Shown here: positions 26,085-34,136 of the stretch, piece by piece
Numbering within the stretch: position 1 is the stretch's first letter
Layout of the letters: each line of letters begins with the position of its first letter
DNA from: Candidatus Uhrbacteria bacterium
GTDB taxonomy: Bacteria; Patescibacteriota; Patescibacteriia; CAIXNZ01
DNA length: 37,607 nt
Direction: 5' to 3'
Assembly (NCBI GenBank): GCA_011046145.1
Contig: DSBA01000020.1
Span: forward strand, 1 to 37,607
Made by a program: the position numbers and the translations under genes
Notes under the pieces: generated by a model
Seen by the model: the letters and a program-made list of their open reading frames with translations, nothing else
Told to the model about the DNA's origin: nothing
Databases searched by the model: none

Positions 26085-26744
26085 ATGGCGATTAGCAAAC
26101 AGTCAACCCAAAAATATTTAGATATTGCGGAGATTAGGGAAAACACAGTAATTTTAAAAGACGGAACATTAAGGGCTGTTATAATGTGCTCCAGCGTTAA
26201 TTTTGCCTTAAAGTCAGAAGATGAACAAAAAGCTTTGATTTCAGGCTACATGGAATTTATAAATGCTTTAGAGCATCCTTTGCAAATAGTCATTCAGTCA
26301 AGGCGCCTGGATATTGAAAACTATATAAGGAGGTTAAGGGAGGCCCAGAAAAAACAGACTAATGAATTATTAAAAATGCAGATAATAGGCTATATGGATT
26401 ATATTAATGAATTGATTGAAATGGGAGAAATAATGACCAAAAGATTTTTTATTGTTGTGCCTTTTAATCCTTTGGGCGCTAAAGGTAAAAATTTTTGGAA
26501 CAGGCTGAAAGAGACTTTTACCGCCGGCAAGGCGATTAAAATGAAAAGAGAGAAGTTTTTAGACTACAAAAAAGACCTGGATTTGTTGGTTTCCAATATA
26601 GAATCTAATTTAGGCGGCATGGGGCTGGAAGCTGTTGTCTTGGATACACAAGGGCTAATAGAATTATTTTATAACACTTATAACCCAAAAACTTCCGAGA
26701 ATCAAAAATTAAAAGATATTAGCCAATTAGGCATAGAAAAATAA
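26085..26744 (+). CDS. TraC/VirB4 N-terminal-domain-like protein
   Basis: The 219 residues carry IAEIRENTVILKDGTLRAVI and SRRLDIENYI, resembling the amino-terminal domain of VirB4/TraC proteins, but no Walker motifs are present. It lies 17 nt upstream of the VirB4-like ATPase gene. This looks like a VirB4 whose N-terminal domain is an independent protein, or an additional TraC-like subunit. It has no membrane helix and would act at the cytoplasmic face. Confidence 0.72.
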   Translation: MAISKQSTQKYLDIAEIRENTVILKDGTLRAVIMCSSVNFALKSEDEQKALISGYMEFINALEHPLQIVIQSRRLDIENYIRRLREAQKKQTNELLKMQIIGYMDYINELIEMGEIMTKRFFIVVPFNPLGAKGKNFWNRLKETFTAGKAIKMKREKFLDYKKDLDLLVSNIESNLGGMGLEAVVLDTQGLIELFYNTYNPKTSENQKLKDISQLGIEK

Positions 26745-26761
26745 ATAATAATTTTTAATAT

Positions 26762-28708
26762 ATGGCATTGGAAATAACACCCAGCATAAAAGAAACCCAA
26801 AAGACAGAAGAGAAAATAACCCCGGCGCAACAAAAAGCTAAAGAAGCTGCGGCGCTAAAAGAAGAGGCAATTACTCTGGAAGAAGAAAAAATATACCGCA
26901 AAGGAGTTATTGACATAAAAGATTTAATCGCACCGGCGGCTTTTGAGGTCAAGCCAAGTTATCTGGTTTTAGGAGATACTTTTGTCAGGACGCTTTTTGT
27001 TTTGAATTATCCTCGTTATATAAGCATAGGTTGGTTTACGCCGATTGTAAATATGAGCAAGACTTTAGATGTGTCAATGTTTTTTTACCCGGTTAAGTCA
27101 GAAATTATTTTAAAACAGCTAAAAAAGAGAGTCGGGAATTTGCAGGCCCAGTTAATGTCTGATATTGAAAAAGGCGCTCCGCGCGATCCGATTTTAGAGA
27201 CTGCTTTGCGCGATATTGAACAGCTAAGGGACCAATTGACCCAAGGCATTGAAAAATTTTTCCAATTCGCTTTGTACGTGACTATTTATGCTGATAAGCT
27301 GGAAGAATTAGATAAAATGACTTCTGAAATAGAATCAATTTTTGGCGGCAAATTAATTTATACTAAAAAAGTTTTATACCAGGCAGAACAAGGCTTTAAA
27401 TCAACCCTGCCCTTGGGAATAGACGAATTATTGATTTCTTTTAATATGAATTCTTCCCCGGTGGCTTCTTCTTTTCCTTTTATTTCCTCTGAATTGACTT
27501 CTGATAATGGCATCTTATATGGCGTTAACCGGCACAATAATAGTTTGATAATTTTTGATCGTTTTTCTCTGCAGAATGCCAACTTTGTGGTTTTTGCCAC
27601 CTCCGGCGCAGGCAAAAGCTATACTATCAAACTGGAGGTTTTGAGAAGTTTAATGCTGGGAACAGATGTCATTATTATTGACCCTGAAAGAGAATATCTG
27701 CATTTAGCAGAAGCAGTTGGCGGCACTTATGTTGATATTTCTCTTTCTTCAAAAAACAAAATAAATCCTTTTGATTTGCCAAGGGCGATTGGCGACGCTT
27801 CAACTGAAGATATTATCCGCAGCGCGGTTATTACTTTGAAAGGCTTATTGCGCATAATGCTGGGCAAATTGACAGTAGAAGAAGATACTATTTTGGACAG
27901 GGCTTTAATTGAGACCTATGCCAGCAAAGATATTACGGCTGATTCAGATTTATCAACAATAGAGCCGCCTGTTATGCTGGATTTGCAGAATATTTTGGAA
28001 GGCATGGAAGGGGCTGGAAGCCTAGGCTTAAGATTAAGAAAATATACAGACGGAACTTTTTCAGGACTTTTCAACCGGCCGACTAATGTTGATGTTAAAA
28101 ACCAACTAGTTATCTTTTCCGTCAGAGATCTGGAGGACGAGTTGCGGCCGATAGCAATTTACACCATAGTCAATTATATTTGGAATGTTGTGCGTTCAGA
28201 AGTCAAGAAAAGGATTTTGGTAATTGACGAGGCCTGGTGGCTAATGACCCAAGAGGATTCAGCAAAATTTATTTACGCCTTAGTTAAAAGATGCAGGAAA
28301 TATTATTTAGGCGTGACGACAATTACCCAGGATGTCAATGACTTTTTAAACAATCCATACGGCAAAGCCATTGTCACAAATTCAGCGCTCCAAATGCTTT
28401 TGAAGCAATCGCCGGCGGCAATTGACAATATCCAGAAATTATTTCTTTTGACAGAAGGGGAAAAATATTTGCTTTTGGAAGGCGGGGTAGGTGAAGGCAT
28501 ATTTTTTGCCGGCAGAAAACATGCAGCGATTAAAGTGGTGGCTTCTTACAATGAAGACCAGTTAATTACCAGCGATCCAAGGCAGCTTTTGGAAATTGAA
28601 GCAGCCAAGCGTGAATTTGAAGAAGAAACTTCAGGAGAAGAAAATGAAGAGAGTGCCGGCCAAAGCGCGCCGCGCGCTTCTGAGGGGGTTGAAGAAATTG
28701 ATATATAA
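26762..28708 (+). CDS. VirB4-like ATPase of a type IV secretion-like system
   Basis: VirB4 ATPases power assembly and transport of type IV secretion systems. Walker A is SGAGKS (281-286) and Walker B is RILVIDEAWW with D489/E490. DPEREYLHLAE and the TITQDVNDFLNNPYG sensor-like block are typical of VirB4/TraC proteins. Residues 1-45 are a charged extension, and the last 30 are acidic. The product (648 residues) is shorter than complete VirB4 proteins (about 800), in agreement with a separate N-domain gene upstream. Confidence 0.92.
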   Translation: MALEITPSIKETQKTEEKITPAQQKAKEAAALKEEAITLEEEKIYRKGVIDIKDLIAPAAFEVKPSYLVLGDTFVRTLFVLNYPRYISIGWFTPIVNMSKTLDVSMFFYPVKSEIILKQLKKRVGNLQAQLMSDIEKGAPRDPILETALRDIEQLRDQLTQGIEKFFQFALYVTIYADKLEELDKMTSEIESIFGGKLIYTKKVLYQAEQGFKSTLPLGIDELLISFNMNSSPVASSFPFISSELTSDNGILYGVNRHNNSLIIFDRFSLQNANFVVFATSGAGKSYTIKLEVLRSLMLGTDVIIIDPEREYLHLAEAVGGTYVDISLSSKNKINPFDLPRAIGDASTEDIIRSAVITLKGLLRIMLGKLTVEEDTILDRALIETYASKDITADSDLSTIEPPVMLDLQNILEGMEGAGSLGLRLRKYTDGTFSGLFNRPTNVDVKNQLVIFSVRDLEDELRPIAIYTIVNYIWNVVRSEVKKRILVIDEAWWLMTQEDSAKFIYALVKRCRKYYLGVTTITQDVNDFLNNPYGKAIVTNSALQMLLKQSPAAIDNIQKLFLLTEGEKYLLLEGGVGEGIFFAGRKHAAIKVVASYNEDQLITSDPRQLLEIEAAKREFEEETSGEENEESAGQSAPRASEGVEEIDI

Positions 28709-28724
28709 ATAAAAAATGACATTT

Positions 28725-28753
28725 GTGATTAGCCTTGAATATTGGCTGATTAC
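28725..28753 (+). other. Hairpin between the VirB4-like and VirB8-like genes
   Basis: GTGATTAGCC (28725-28734) pairs with GGCTGATTAC (28744-28753), allowing two G-U pairs, around a 9-nt loop. There is no U-tract. It may be an RNA-processing site or a decayed short repeat. Confidence 0.4.
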
Positions 28754-28785
28754 TGATTTACAATAAATTAATTTTTTAAAATTTT

Positions 28786-29448
28786 ATGGCTGAACCAATC
28801 AAAGATAAATTGACTAAAAATAAAAAAAGGCTCTGGCTGATTATTTTACTTTTGTTGCTTTTAATAATTGTAATTTTAATTTATTTGCTATTAGCTTATT
28901 TTAAGGCGCCTTTGCCCGGGGTGGTTGATTTAAATAACAATATGAATCAGGAGCCAATACCTTTGGAGGAAATTATTATTCCCGATTCTTTTAACCGTCC
29001 GGATGGGGCTGTTTTGGCTGATTTAACGGCTGATGCAGAGAGAGAAGGCACCCAAGAATTATCGCCATCAATCAATCTTTTATTTGTGGCGCAGGCTTTT
29101 GCAGAAAGGTTCGGCAGTTATTCCAACCAGGGCGATTATGCCAATTTTGGAGATTTGAAAATTTTCATGACAGATTCTCTGGATAATTGGGTGCAGCAGA
29201 CTTATATAGATGAATTAAAGAAAAAAAATCCTGATTTTAACATATATTATGCTTTAGAAACAAAGGCGATTTCTACAGAGGTTTTAAGTTTAGACGAATC
29301 TGTTGGCCGGGCGGAAATAATGGTCAAAACACAGCGGCAGGAATTTGACAATGATCTTGTTAATCCTAGGGTTTTTTATCAGGATATACTTTTGAAAATG
29401 GTAAAGCAAAATAATGAATGGAAAGTTGATGGAGCTTTTTGGCAATAA
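28786..29448 (+). CDS. Single-pass membrane protein with VirB8/NTF2-like outer domain
   Basis: Residues about 15-39 (RLWLIILLLLLLIIVILIYLLLAYF) are a membrane helix with a Lys-rich cytoplasmic start. The outside part contains a helix plus strands pattern ending MVKQNNEWKVDGAFWQ, a typical end of NTF2-like folds as found in VirB8 and TcpC. Length (220) fits VirB8. It closes the secretion-like block. The VirB8 relation is inferred from topology, size and context. Confidence 0.6.
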   Translation: MAEPIKDKLTKNKKRLWLIILLLLLLIIVILIYLLLAYFKAPLPGVVDLNNNMNQEPIPLEEIIIPDSFNRPDGAVLADLTADAEREGTQELSPSINLLFVAQAFAERFGSYSNQGDYANFGDLKIFMTDSLDNWVQQTYIDELKKKNPDFNIYYALETKAISTEVLSLDESVGRAEIMVKTQRQEFDNDLVNPRVFYQDILLKMVKQNNEWKVDGAFWQ

Positions 29449-29518
29449 GCTGGCAAATTTTTATCAGATTATTTGCGGGTCAGAATATTTGAAAAATTAA
29501 AAACTATATATTTTTAGG

Positions 29519-30256
29519 ATGAAAAACTTGGTTAATAATCTGTCAAGCGTTAAGGATTTTTTATTAAATTTGATTTTTCCCAAAGAATGTTTGGGTTGCG
29601 GACAAGAAGGCCGCTATTTATGCCAGCTCTGCCAGTCTAAAATTCTTTTGAATCAGAAAAATTATTGCGCCTTTTGCCATAAGGAGAGCTCTTTATCCAA
29701 AATTTGCCAGCTTTGCCAAAAAGAATCGCCGTTATTAAATATCTGGGTGGCTGCTGATTATAATAATGAGATTTTACAGTCCTTAATCCATAATTTAAAA
29801 TATAAATATATTGAGGAAAGCTCTCAGTCTTTAGCGGGTTTAATTATTAGCTATTTGGAAAAAAATAAAATTTTTAGTTTGTTGGCTATAAATAGATCCA
29901 ATGCTGTAATGGTGCCAGTGCCTTTGCATAAAAAGCGCTATTTGGAAAGAGGCTTTAACCAAAGTTTTTTACTTGCCAAGGAAATAAGCGATTTTTATAA
30001 AATAGAAATTGGGCAGTTATTGCGGCGCCGGGTAAATACCATAAGCCAGGTTAATTTGAAGAGAAACGAGCGTCAGGCAAACATTCAAAATGCTTTTGTT
30101 TTTCAGGAAGATAAACTGATAGATAAAAATAAAAAAATCATCTTAATAGATGATGTGATTACGACGGGCAGCACATTAAATGAATGTGCCAAAGTTTTGG
30201 CTAAAAGCGGTTTTAAAGAAATTTATGGTTTGGCGATTGCTCAGAGGGATGATTGA
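29519..30256 (+). CDS. comF: ComF-family phosphoribosyltransferase-like protein
   Basis: ComF is needed for DNA uptake in competent bacteria, and recent proposals link it to handling incoming single-stranded DNA. A double zinc ribbon (CLGCGQEGRYLCQLC, CAFCHKESSLSKICQLC) precedes a type I phosphoribosyltransferase domain with IILIDDVITTGSTL (D211/D212). MVPVPLHKKRYLERGFNQS is the family signature. The 245 residues are normal. It stands 70 nt after the secretion-like block, which would suit a role of that machine in DNA import, but co-transcription is unproven. Confidence 0.9.
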   Translation: MKNLVNNLSSVKDFLLNLIFPKECLGCGQEGRYLCQLCQSKILLNQKNYCAFCHKESSLSKICQLCQKESPLLNIWVAADYNNEILQSLIHNLKYKYIEESSQSLAGLIISYLEKNKIFSLLAINRSNAVMVPVPLHKKRYLERGFNQSFLLAKEISDFYKIEIGQLLRRRVNTISQVNLKRNERQANIQNAFVFQEDKLIDKNKKIILIDDVITTGSTLNECAKVLAKSGFKEIYGLAIAQRDD

Positions 30257-30330
30257 TTGACTATAACCATAGCAAATAAGCAAGCAAAATATTTTTTGAA
30301 GAGATATTATTATAATTGTTATATAAGGAC

Positions 30331-30416
30331 GGAGAGGGTGGGATTCGAACCCACGGCCCCGTTGCCGGGGCTCCGGTTTTCAAGACCGGTGCATTCGACC
30401 GCTCTGCCACCTCTCC
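30331..30416 (-). tRNA. tRNA-Ser (anticodon UGA)
   Basis: Read on the minus strand it starts GGAGAGGTGGCAGAGCGG and ends CACCCTCTCC (86 nt). The anticodon loop CTTGAAA gives UGA. A long variable arm (GCCCCGGCAACGGGGC) confirms class II tRNA-Ser. CCA is not encoded. Confidence 0.97.
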
Positions 30417-30420
30417 AAAT

Positions 30421-30609
30421 AAAGTTTAGGGCATTAAGTATTGGGCAAGAGTTGAAAGATATTGCCTCGTTTAATACCCAATACTCATTGATAGATTTAT
30501 GCGGAGAGGGGGGGATTCGAACCCCCGCGCCGGTTAAAACACCGACCTACAGGTTTAGCAAACCCGCCCCTTCAGCCTCTTGGGTACCTCTCCAAAAGCC
30601 CTAAACCTT
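30421..30609 (-). repeat. Nested inverted repeats around the tRNA-Ser(GCU) gene and spacer
   Basis: AAAGTTTAGGGC (30421-30432) and GCCCTAAACCTT (30598-30609) are inverted at 11 of 12 positions and enclose the second tRNA plus the spacer. Within the spacer, AGTATTGGG (30437-30445) and CCCAATACT (30477-30485) form a further exact stem. Confidence 0.6.
30503..30593 (-). tRNA. tRNA-Ser (anticodon GCU)
   Basis: On the minus strand it starts GGAGAGGTACCCAAGAGGCT and ends CCCCCCTCTCC (91 nt). The anticodon loop TTGCTAA gives GCU. The long variable arm marks tRNA-Ser. CCA is not encoded. It lies upstream of tRNA-Ser(UGA) in the direction of transcription. Confidence 0.97.
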
Positions 30610-30616
30610 ATTTAAT

Positions 30617-30645
30617 ATTTTAGCTAAAATATCAATAAAAGTCAA
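30617..30645 (-). promoter_or_regulatory. Promoter of the two tRNA-Ser genes
   Basis: On the minus strand TTGACT and TAAAAT are separated by exactly 17 bp, each with one mismatch to the sigma70 consensus. Transcription would run first into tRNA-Ser(GCU). Confidence 0.65.
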
Positions 30646-30669
30646 TTGTTAATAAAGAGGGCTCCTTTA

Positions 30670-30703
30670 TTGCAGTAATTATTATTTTAATTTATAATAT
30701 AAT
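30670..30703 (+). promoter_or_regulatory. Probable promoter of the gene at 30731
   Basis: Overlapping TATAAT hexamers occupy 30693-30703; TTGCAG at 30670-30675 lies 17 bp ahead of the first. The leader to the ATG would be about 20-30 nt without SD. Confidence 0.4.
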
Positions 30704-30730
30704 TAGGCAGATTAATTAAATTATATTTGT

Positions 30731-31240
30731 ATGGAACAAAATCAGACAGAAAAAGAACAAGAAGAAATCGGCGTGGGTGAAATTTATTTTTCCTGGAAAA
30801 TCCCGGAATATGTTTTGCCTCAAAGAAGCAGGCGCTGGTATTTTGTCATGCTTGGCTTGGCGGTTTTTTTGATAATTTATAGCATTTTTACGGCTAATTT
30901 TCTTTTTGCTTTGATTATTATAATCGCTATTTATATTATTTTTTTAAGGATGTATCACCAGCCCAAAGAATTGATTTTCCAAATTGCGGAGGAGGGAATA
31001 CTTGTTGGCAATACTTTTTATGAATATAGCCGGATAAAGAATTTTTACATAATTTATAATCCGCCGGTTGTCAAAAAATTATTTTTCACCTTTAAAGGGT
31101 TGAGCCCGGATATTTCTATACCTTTAGAAGATATGAATCCTTTGGTTATCAGGAAAAAATTATTAGAATATATTGATGAAGACCTTGAAAAAGAATACCA
31201 AAGCATTGATGACCAGTTGGAAACAATTTTAAAGTTGTAA
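30731..31240 (+). CDS. Two-helix membrane protein with PH-like cytoplasmic domain
   Basis: The name of the family is not certain. The start is acidic (MEQNQTEKEQEEIGVGEIYF); two membrane helices follow at about 38-55 and 58-76 (WYFVMLGLAVFLIIYSIF, FLFALIIIIAIYIIFL). The remainder has the beta pattern of bacterial PH-like domains (GILVGNTFYEYSRIKNFYI, then LSPDISIPLEDMNP) and a C-terminal helix. It stands alone between a divergent tRNA promoter and a terminator. Confidence 0.65.
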   Translation: MEQNQTEKEQEEIGVGEIYFSWKIPEYVLPQRSRRWYFVMLGLAVFLIIYSIFTANFLFALIIIIAIYIIFLRMYHQPKELIFQIAEEGILVGNTFYEYSRIKNFYIIYNPPVVKKLFFTFKGLSPDISIPLEDMNPLVIRKKLLEYIDEDLEKEYQSIDDQLETILKL

Positions 31241-31265
31241 AATTATTTTAAATAGTTTATTATTT

Positions 31266-31291
31266 AAGAGGAGATAGTTTTATCTCCTTTT
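31266..31291 (+). terminator. Intrinsic terminator
   Basis: GGAGATA (31270-31276) pairs with TATCTCC (31281-31287) around GTTT, flanked by an A-rich left side and TTTT on the right. It ends the membrane-protein gene before the tRNA-Arg. Confidence 0.75.
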
Positions 31292-31323
31292 ATTATAAAT
31301 TAAGAGTTTTTTGGTTTTAAATA

Positions 31324-31394
31324 GTCCTCGTAGTTCAAAGGATAGAACGCGAGATTGCGGATCTCGTAATCCAGGTTCGATTCCTGGCGAGGGC
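31324..31394 (+). tRNA. tRNA-Arg (anticodon GCG)
   Basis: The cloverleaf is complete: acceptor GTCCTCG/CGAGGGC with one wobble, D stem GTTC/GAAC, anticodon stem CGAGA/TCTCG with loop TTGCGGA, variable loop TAAT, and T arm CCAGG-TTCGATT-CCTGG. The anticodon is GCG (31357-31359), which reads CGC and CGU by G34. Most bacteria use ACG deaminated to ICG instead. CCA is not encoded. Confidence 0.95.
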
Positions 31395-31415
31395 AAAATA
31401 TAAAAAGTATAAAAA

Positions 31416-31439
31416 TTATTTTTGAGCGCTCAAAAATAA
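31416..31439. promoter_or_regulatory. 24-bp perfect palindrome upstream of recG
   Basis: TTATTTTTGAGC is followed immediately by its exact reverse complement GCTCAAAAATAA. It lies 22 nt behind tRNA-Arg and 36 nt before recG. It could terminate transcription in either direction or be an operator; nothing links it to a known regulator. Confidence 0.6.
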
Positions 31440-31475
31440 AAAGGGGGTTGAAAAATTTAAATTTAAAATTATTTT

Positions 31476-33545
31476 ATGTATACGCTTCAGGCGCCAATTA
31501 AAGAATTAACCAGCGTAGGCAGGTCAACGGCTAAACTTTTGCAAAAATTGGGCATAGAAAATGTTTTGGATTTAATTTCTTATTTCCCTTTCAGATACCA
31601 AGATTATAGCCAGGTCGTAAAAATTAAGGATCTTTTTCCTAATTTGGAGGTAACAGTCAAAGGTAAAATAATTTTAATTGATACCAGGCGAAGCTTTAAA
31701 AAAAGAATGTCAATAACCGAGGCTTTGCTTGATGACGGGACAGGCTCAATCAAAGTTGTTTGGTTTAATCAGCCCTATTTAGCCAAAAGTTTAAAGATTG
31801 GAGATGATGTTTTTATTGCCGGCCGCGTTGAATTTGACAAGCTTGGCCTGCAATTTGTTTCACCGGCTTATGAAAAAATTAATGGCCAAGAAATTATTAA
31901 TACAGCTAAAATAGTGCCGGTTTATTCCTTAACAGGCAGGTTAACCCAGAAACAAGTCCGTTTTTTGATTAATATGGCTTTAAAATCAGTTAAATTAATT
32001 CCTGAATGGCTGCCTGAACAAATTATAAAAAATAATAGCTTAACGCCCTTGGCAGAAGCTTTGAAAAAAATTCATTTTCCCGAAGATTTTGCTGATTTAG
32101 AAAAAGCCCGTTATCGCTTAAAGTTTAATGAGCTTTTTTTAATCCAGTTACAGAGCCATTTGCTTAAAAAGTATTTGGCAAGCGCCCGGGCGCCGTTTCT
32201 AAAATTCAGGGAAAAAGAAATCAGGCAGTTTGTTTCTAATTTGCCTTTTGAACTTACCAATGACCAGAAAAAAACCGCCTGGCAGATTCTTCTTGATTTG
32301 GAAAAACACCAGCCAATGAATAGGCTATTGGAAGGAGATGTTGGTTCAGGAAAAACAGCTGTGGCCAGCCTAGCTATTTTAGATACGGTTTTAAACGGTT
32401 ATCAGGCGGTTTTAATGGCGCCGACTGAAATTTTAGCCAAACAGCATTTTAAGAGCTTAAGCAATTTTTTTAGCGGGTTTAATTTTAAAATGGCGCTTTT
32501 AACTGGCAGCGAGCAGCTCTTAAAAAGCGGCGCGGAAACGCAGGCTAAGAAAAATGTTTCGGAAGATATTGAAAAAGGCGGCATTAATTTGATCATTGGC
32601 ACTCACGCCTTAATTCAAGACAAGGTAAAATATAAAAATTTGGGTTTGGTTATTATTGACGAACAGCATCGTTTCGGCGTAGAACAAAGGAAAAAAATTA
32701 AAGAAAAAAATAAAAGCAAGGAAACCCCGCATTTTCTTTCCATGACAGCTACGCCTATTCCGCGTTCTTTAGCCCTGATTTTATACGGAGATTTGGACCT
32801 TTCAATTATTAAAGAAATGCCGAAAGGCAGAAAAAAAATCATAACTAAATTGGTTGAAGAAAAAAACAGGGACAAGGCTTATGATTTTATCAGGGAGGAA
32901 ATTAAAAAAGGGCGGCAGGTTTTTGTCGTCTGTCCTTTAATAGATCCTTCGGATAAATTGGGAGTCAAGTCAGTTAAAGAAGAATTTAAAAAACTTGAGC
33001 AAGATATTTTTCCTGAATTCAAAACTGGCTTTTTGCATGGTAAATTAAAATCCAGCGAAAAAGAAAAAACAATGGCTGAATTTAAGGCTAACAAGATAAA
33101 AATTTTAGTTTCCACTTCTGTTATAGAAGTCGGCATTGATATGCCCAATGCGACTATAATGATGATTGAGGGCGCGGAGCGTTTTGGTTTGGCCCAGCTG
33201 CATCAATTTCGCGGCCGGGTGGGCAGGGGAGAATATCAGTCGTATTGTTTTTTGTTTACAAAAAACGGGTCTGCAAAAACCAGGGAAAGGCTTAATGCTT
33301 TGGTTAAATCAGCTGACGGTTTTGCCTTGGCTGAATATGATTTAAAATTCCGCGGCCCGGGCGAAGTTTATGGCCGGCGACAGTCTGGCTTGCCTGATTT
33401 AAAAATAGCCAGTTTGAATGATTTAGATTTAATTAATCTGGCCCAAAAAGAAGCTTTTAATTTTTTAGCGAATTGCGTTTTGGATAATTTCCCTTTACTT
33501 AAAGCTAAACTGGAAGAAAATAAAATAATTGGCCATTTGGAATAA
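31476..33545 (+). CDS. recG: ATP-dependent DNA helicase RecG
   Basis: RecG remodels stalled replication forks and branch-migrates Holliday junctions. An N-terminal wedge/OB domain (about residues 50-160, including VKGKIILIDTRRSF) precedes the helicase core. Walker A is GDVGSGKT (287-294), motif II is the RecG-typical DEQH (395-398, in IIDEQHRFG), motif III is SMTATPIPR, and QFRGRVGRG is motif VI. FRGPGEVYGRRQSGLPD is the RecG C-terminal block. Length 689 is normal. No Shine-Dalgarno is visible. Confidence 0.97.
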   Translation: MYTLQAPIKELTSVGRSTAKLLQKLGIENVLDLISYFPFRYQDYSQVVKIKDLFPNLEVTVKGKIILIDTRRSFKKRMSITEALLDDGTGSIKVVWFNQPYLAKSLKIGDDVFIAGRVEFDKLGLQFVSPAYEKINGQEIINTAKIVPVYSLTGRLTQKQVRFLINMALKSVKLIPEWLPEQIIKNNSLTPLAEALKKIHFPEDFADLEKARYRLKFNELFLIQLQSHLLKKYLASARAPFLKFREKEIRQFVSNLPFELTNDQKKTAWQILLDLEKHQPMNRLLEGDVGSGKTAVASLAILDTVLNGYQAVLMAPTEILAKQHFKSLSNFFSGFNFKMALLTGSEQLLKSGAETQAKKNVSEDIEKGGINLIIGTHALIQDKVKYKNLGLVIIDEQHRFGVEQRKKIKEKNKSKETPHFLSMTATPIPRSLALILYGDLDLSIIKEMPKGRKKIITKLVEEKNRDKAYDFIREEIKKGRQVFVVCPLIDPSDKLGVKSVKEEFKKLEQDIFPEFKTGFLHGKLKSSEKEKTMAEFKANKIKILVSTSVIEVGIDMPNATIMMIEGAERFGLAQLHQFRGRVGRGEYQSYCFLFTKNGSAKTRERLNALVKSADGFALAEYDLKFRGPGEVYGRRQSGLPDLKIASLNDLDLINLAQKEAFNFLANCVLDNFPLLKAKLEENKIIGHLE

Positions 33546-33555
33546 AATTTTCATA

Positions 33556-33584
33556 TTGACAATTAAAGAATTATCCAATATACT
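33556..33584 (+). promoter_or_regulatory. Sigma70-type promoter of the DksA/TraR-like gene
   Basis: TTGACA (33556-33561) and TATACT (33579-33584) are 17 bp apart. Together with a strong SD at 33611-33616, this predicts high expression. Confidence 0.75.
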
Positions 33585-33622
33585 TAAATAAGTGTTTTGA
33601 AAAAAATAAAAGGAGGAAAAAA

Positions 33623-34045
33623 ATGAGCGGCAAAAGAGGCGGAAGCGGCAAAAAAAAATTGCCAAAGAAGCAAATCCGGGCAATTCAGGGGAAGTTGGAA
33701 GAGAGAAAAGCAAAGTTAGTAAAAATTTTGCGCCTTGAAGTGGGCAGCAGCGGAGGAGAGCCGGAATCAATTGACAATTGTCAGAAAGAACTCCAGGTAA
33801 GTTTGTCACTAAGAGACAGGGAGCGATTAGCAATGGAACTCCAAGCAATAGAAGCAGCTTTGAAAAGAATAAACTCCCAAAATTTTGGCATTTGCCATGA
33901 TTGCCAAGAGCCTATTTCTCAGGCAAGGCTGGAATCTTTGCCAACAGCTATCCGTTGCATTGAGTGCCAGGGTGAATTTGAAGAAAAGGCCAGGAAAAAA
34001 GGATTTTCCTATGACCGGATAGCGGTTTTAAAAGCCGGCTCATAA
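33623..34045 (+). CDS. DksA/TraR-type zinc-finger protein
   Basis: Members of this family bind RNA polymerase through the secondary channel and adjust transcription, often with ppGpp. The 140 residues show a basic start (SGKRGGSGKKKLPKKQ), a helical coiled-coil part (LRDRERLAMELQAIEAALKRI), then the zinc finger CHDC ... CIEC with GICHDCQEPISQARLESLP. AGGAGG ends 6 nt before the ATG, the best SD in the window. It has its own promoter and terminator. The exact regulatory role in this organism is not known. Confidence 0.88.
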   Translation: MSGKRGGSGKKKLPKKQIRAIQGKLEERKAKLVKILRLEVGSSGGEPESIDNCQKELQVSLSLRDRERLAMELQAIEAALKRINSQNFGICHDCQEPISQARLESLPTAIRCIECQGEFEEKARKKGFSYDRIAVLKAGS

Positions 34046-34061
34046 CCAATTTAATCTTTTT

Positions 34062-34098
34062 AAAAAGAGCGGATATCGCAGGATATTCGCCTTTTTTT
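34062..34098. terminator. Bidirectional intrinsic terminator
   Basis: AAAAAG-a-GCGGATATC pairs with GATATTCGC-CTTTTTTT (one G-U, GCAG loop). A and T runs on both sides allow it to serve the DksA-like gene on the plus strand and the convergent glycosylase gene on the minus strand. Confidence 0.85.
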
Positions 34099-34136
34099 AA
34101 AAAATAATATTTTTATTTATCACCGATTAAAACCAT

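Noticed and set aside
12409..29448. Integrative conjugative element
   Set aside because: No relaxase, coupling protein, integrase or attachment repeats were found; the block is flanked by ordinary chromosomal genes.
30257..30604. 115-residue plus-strand ORF over the tRNA-Ser genes
   Set aside because: Its sequence (GFEPTAPLPGLRFSRPV) is the well-known spurious translation antisense to tRNA-Ser; both tRNAs fold properly on the minus strand.
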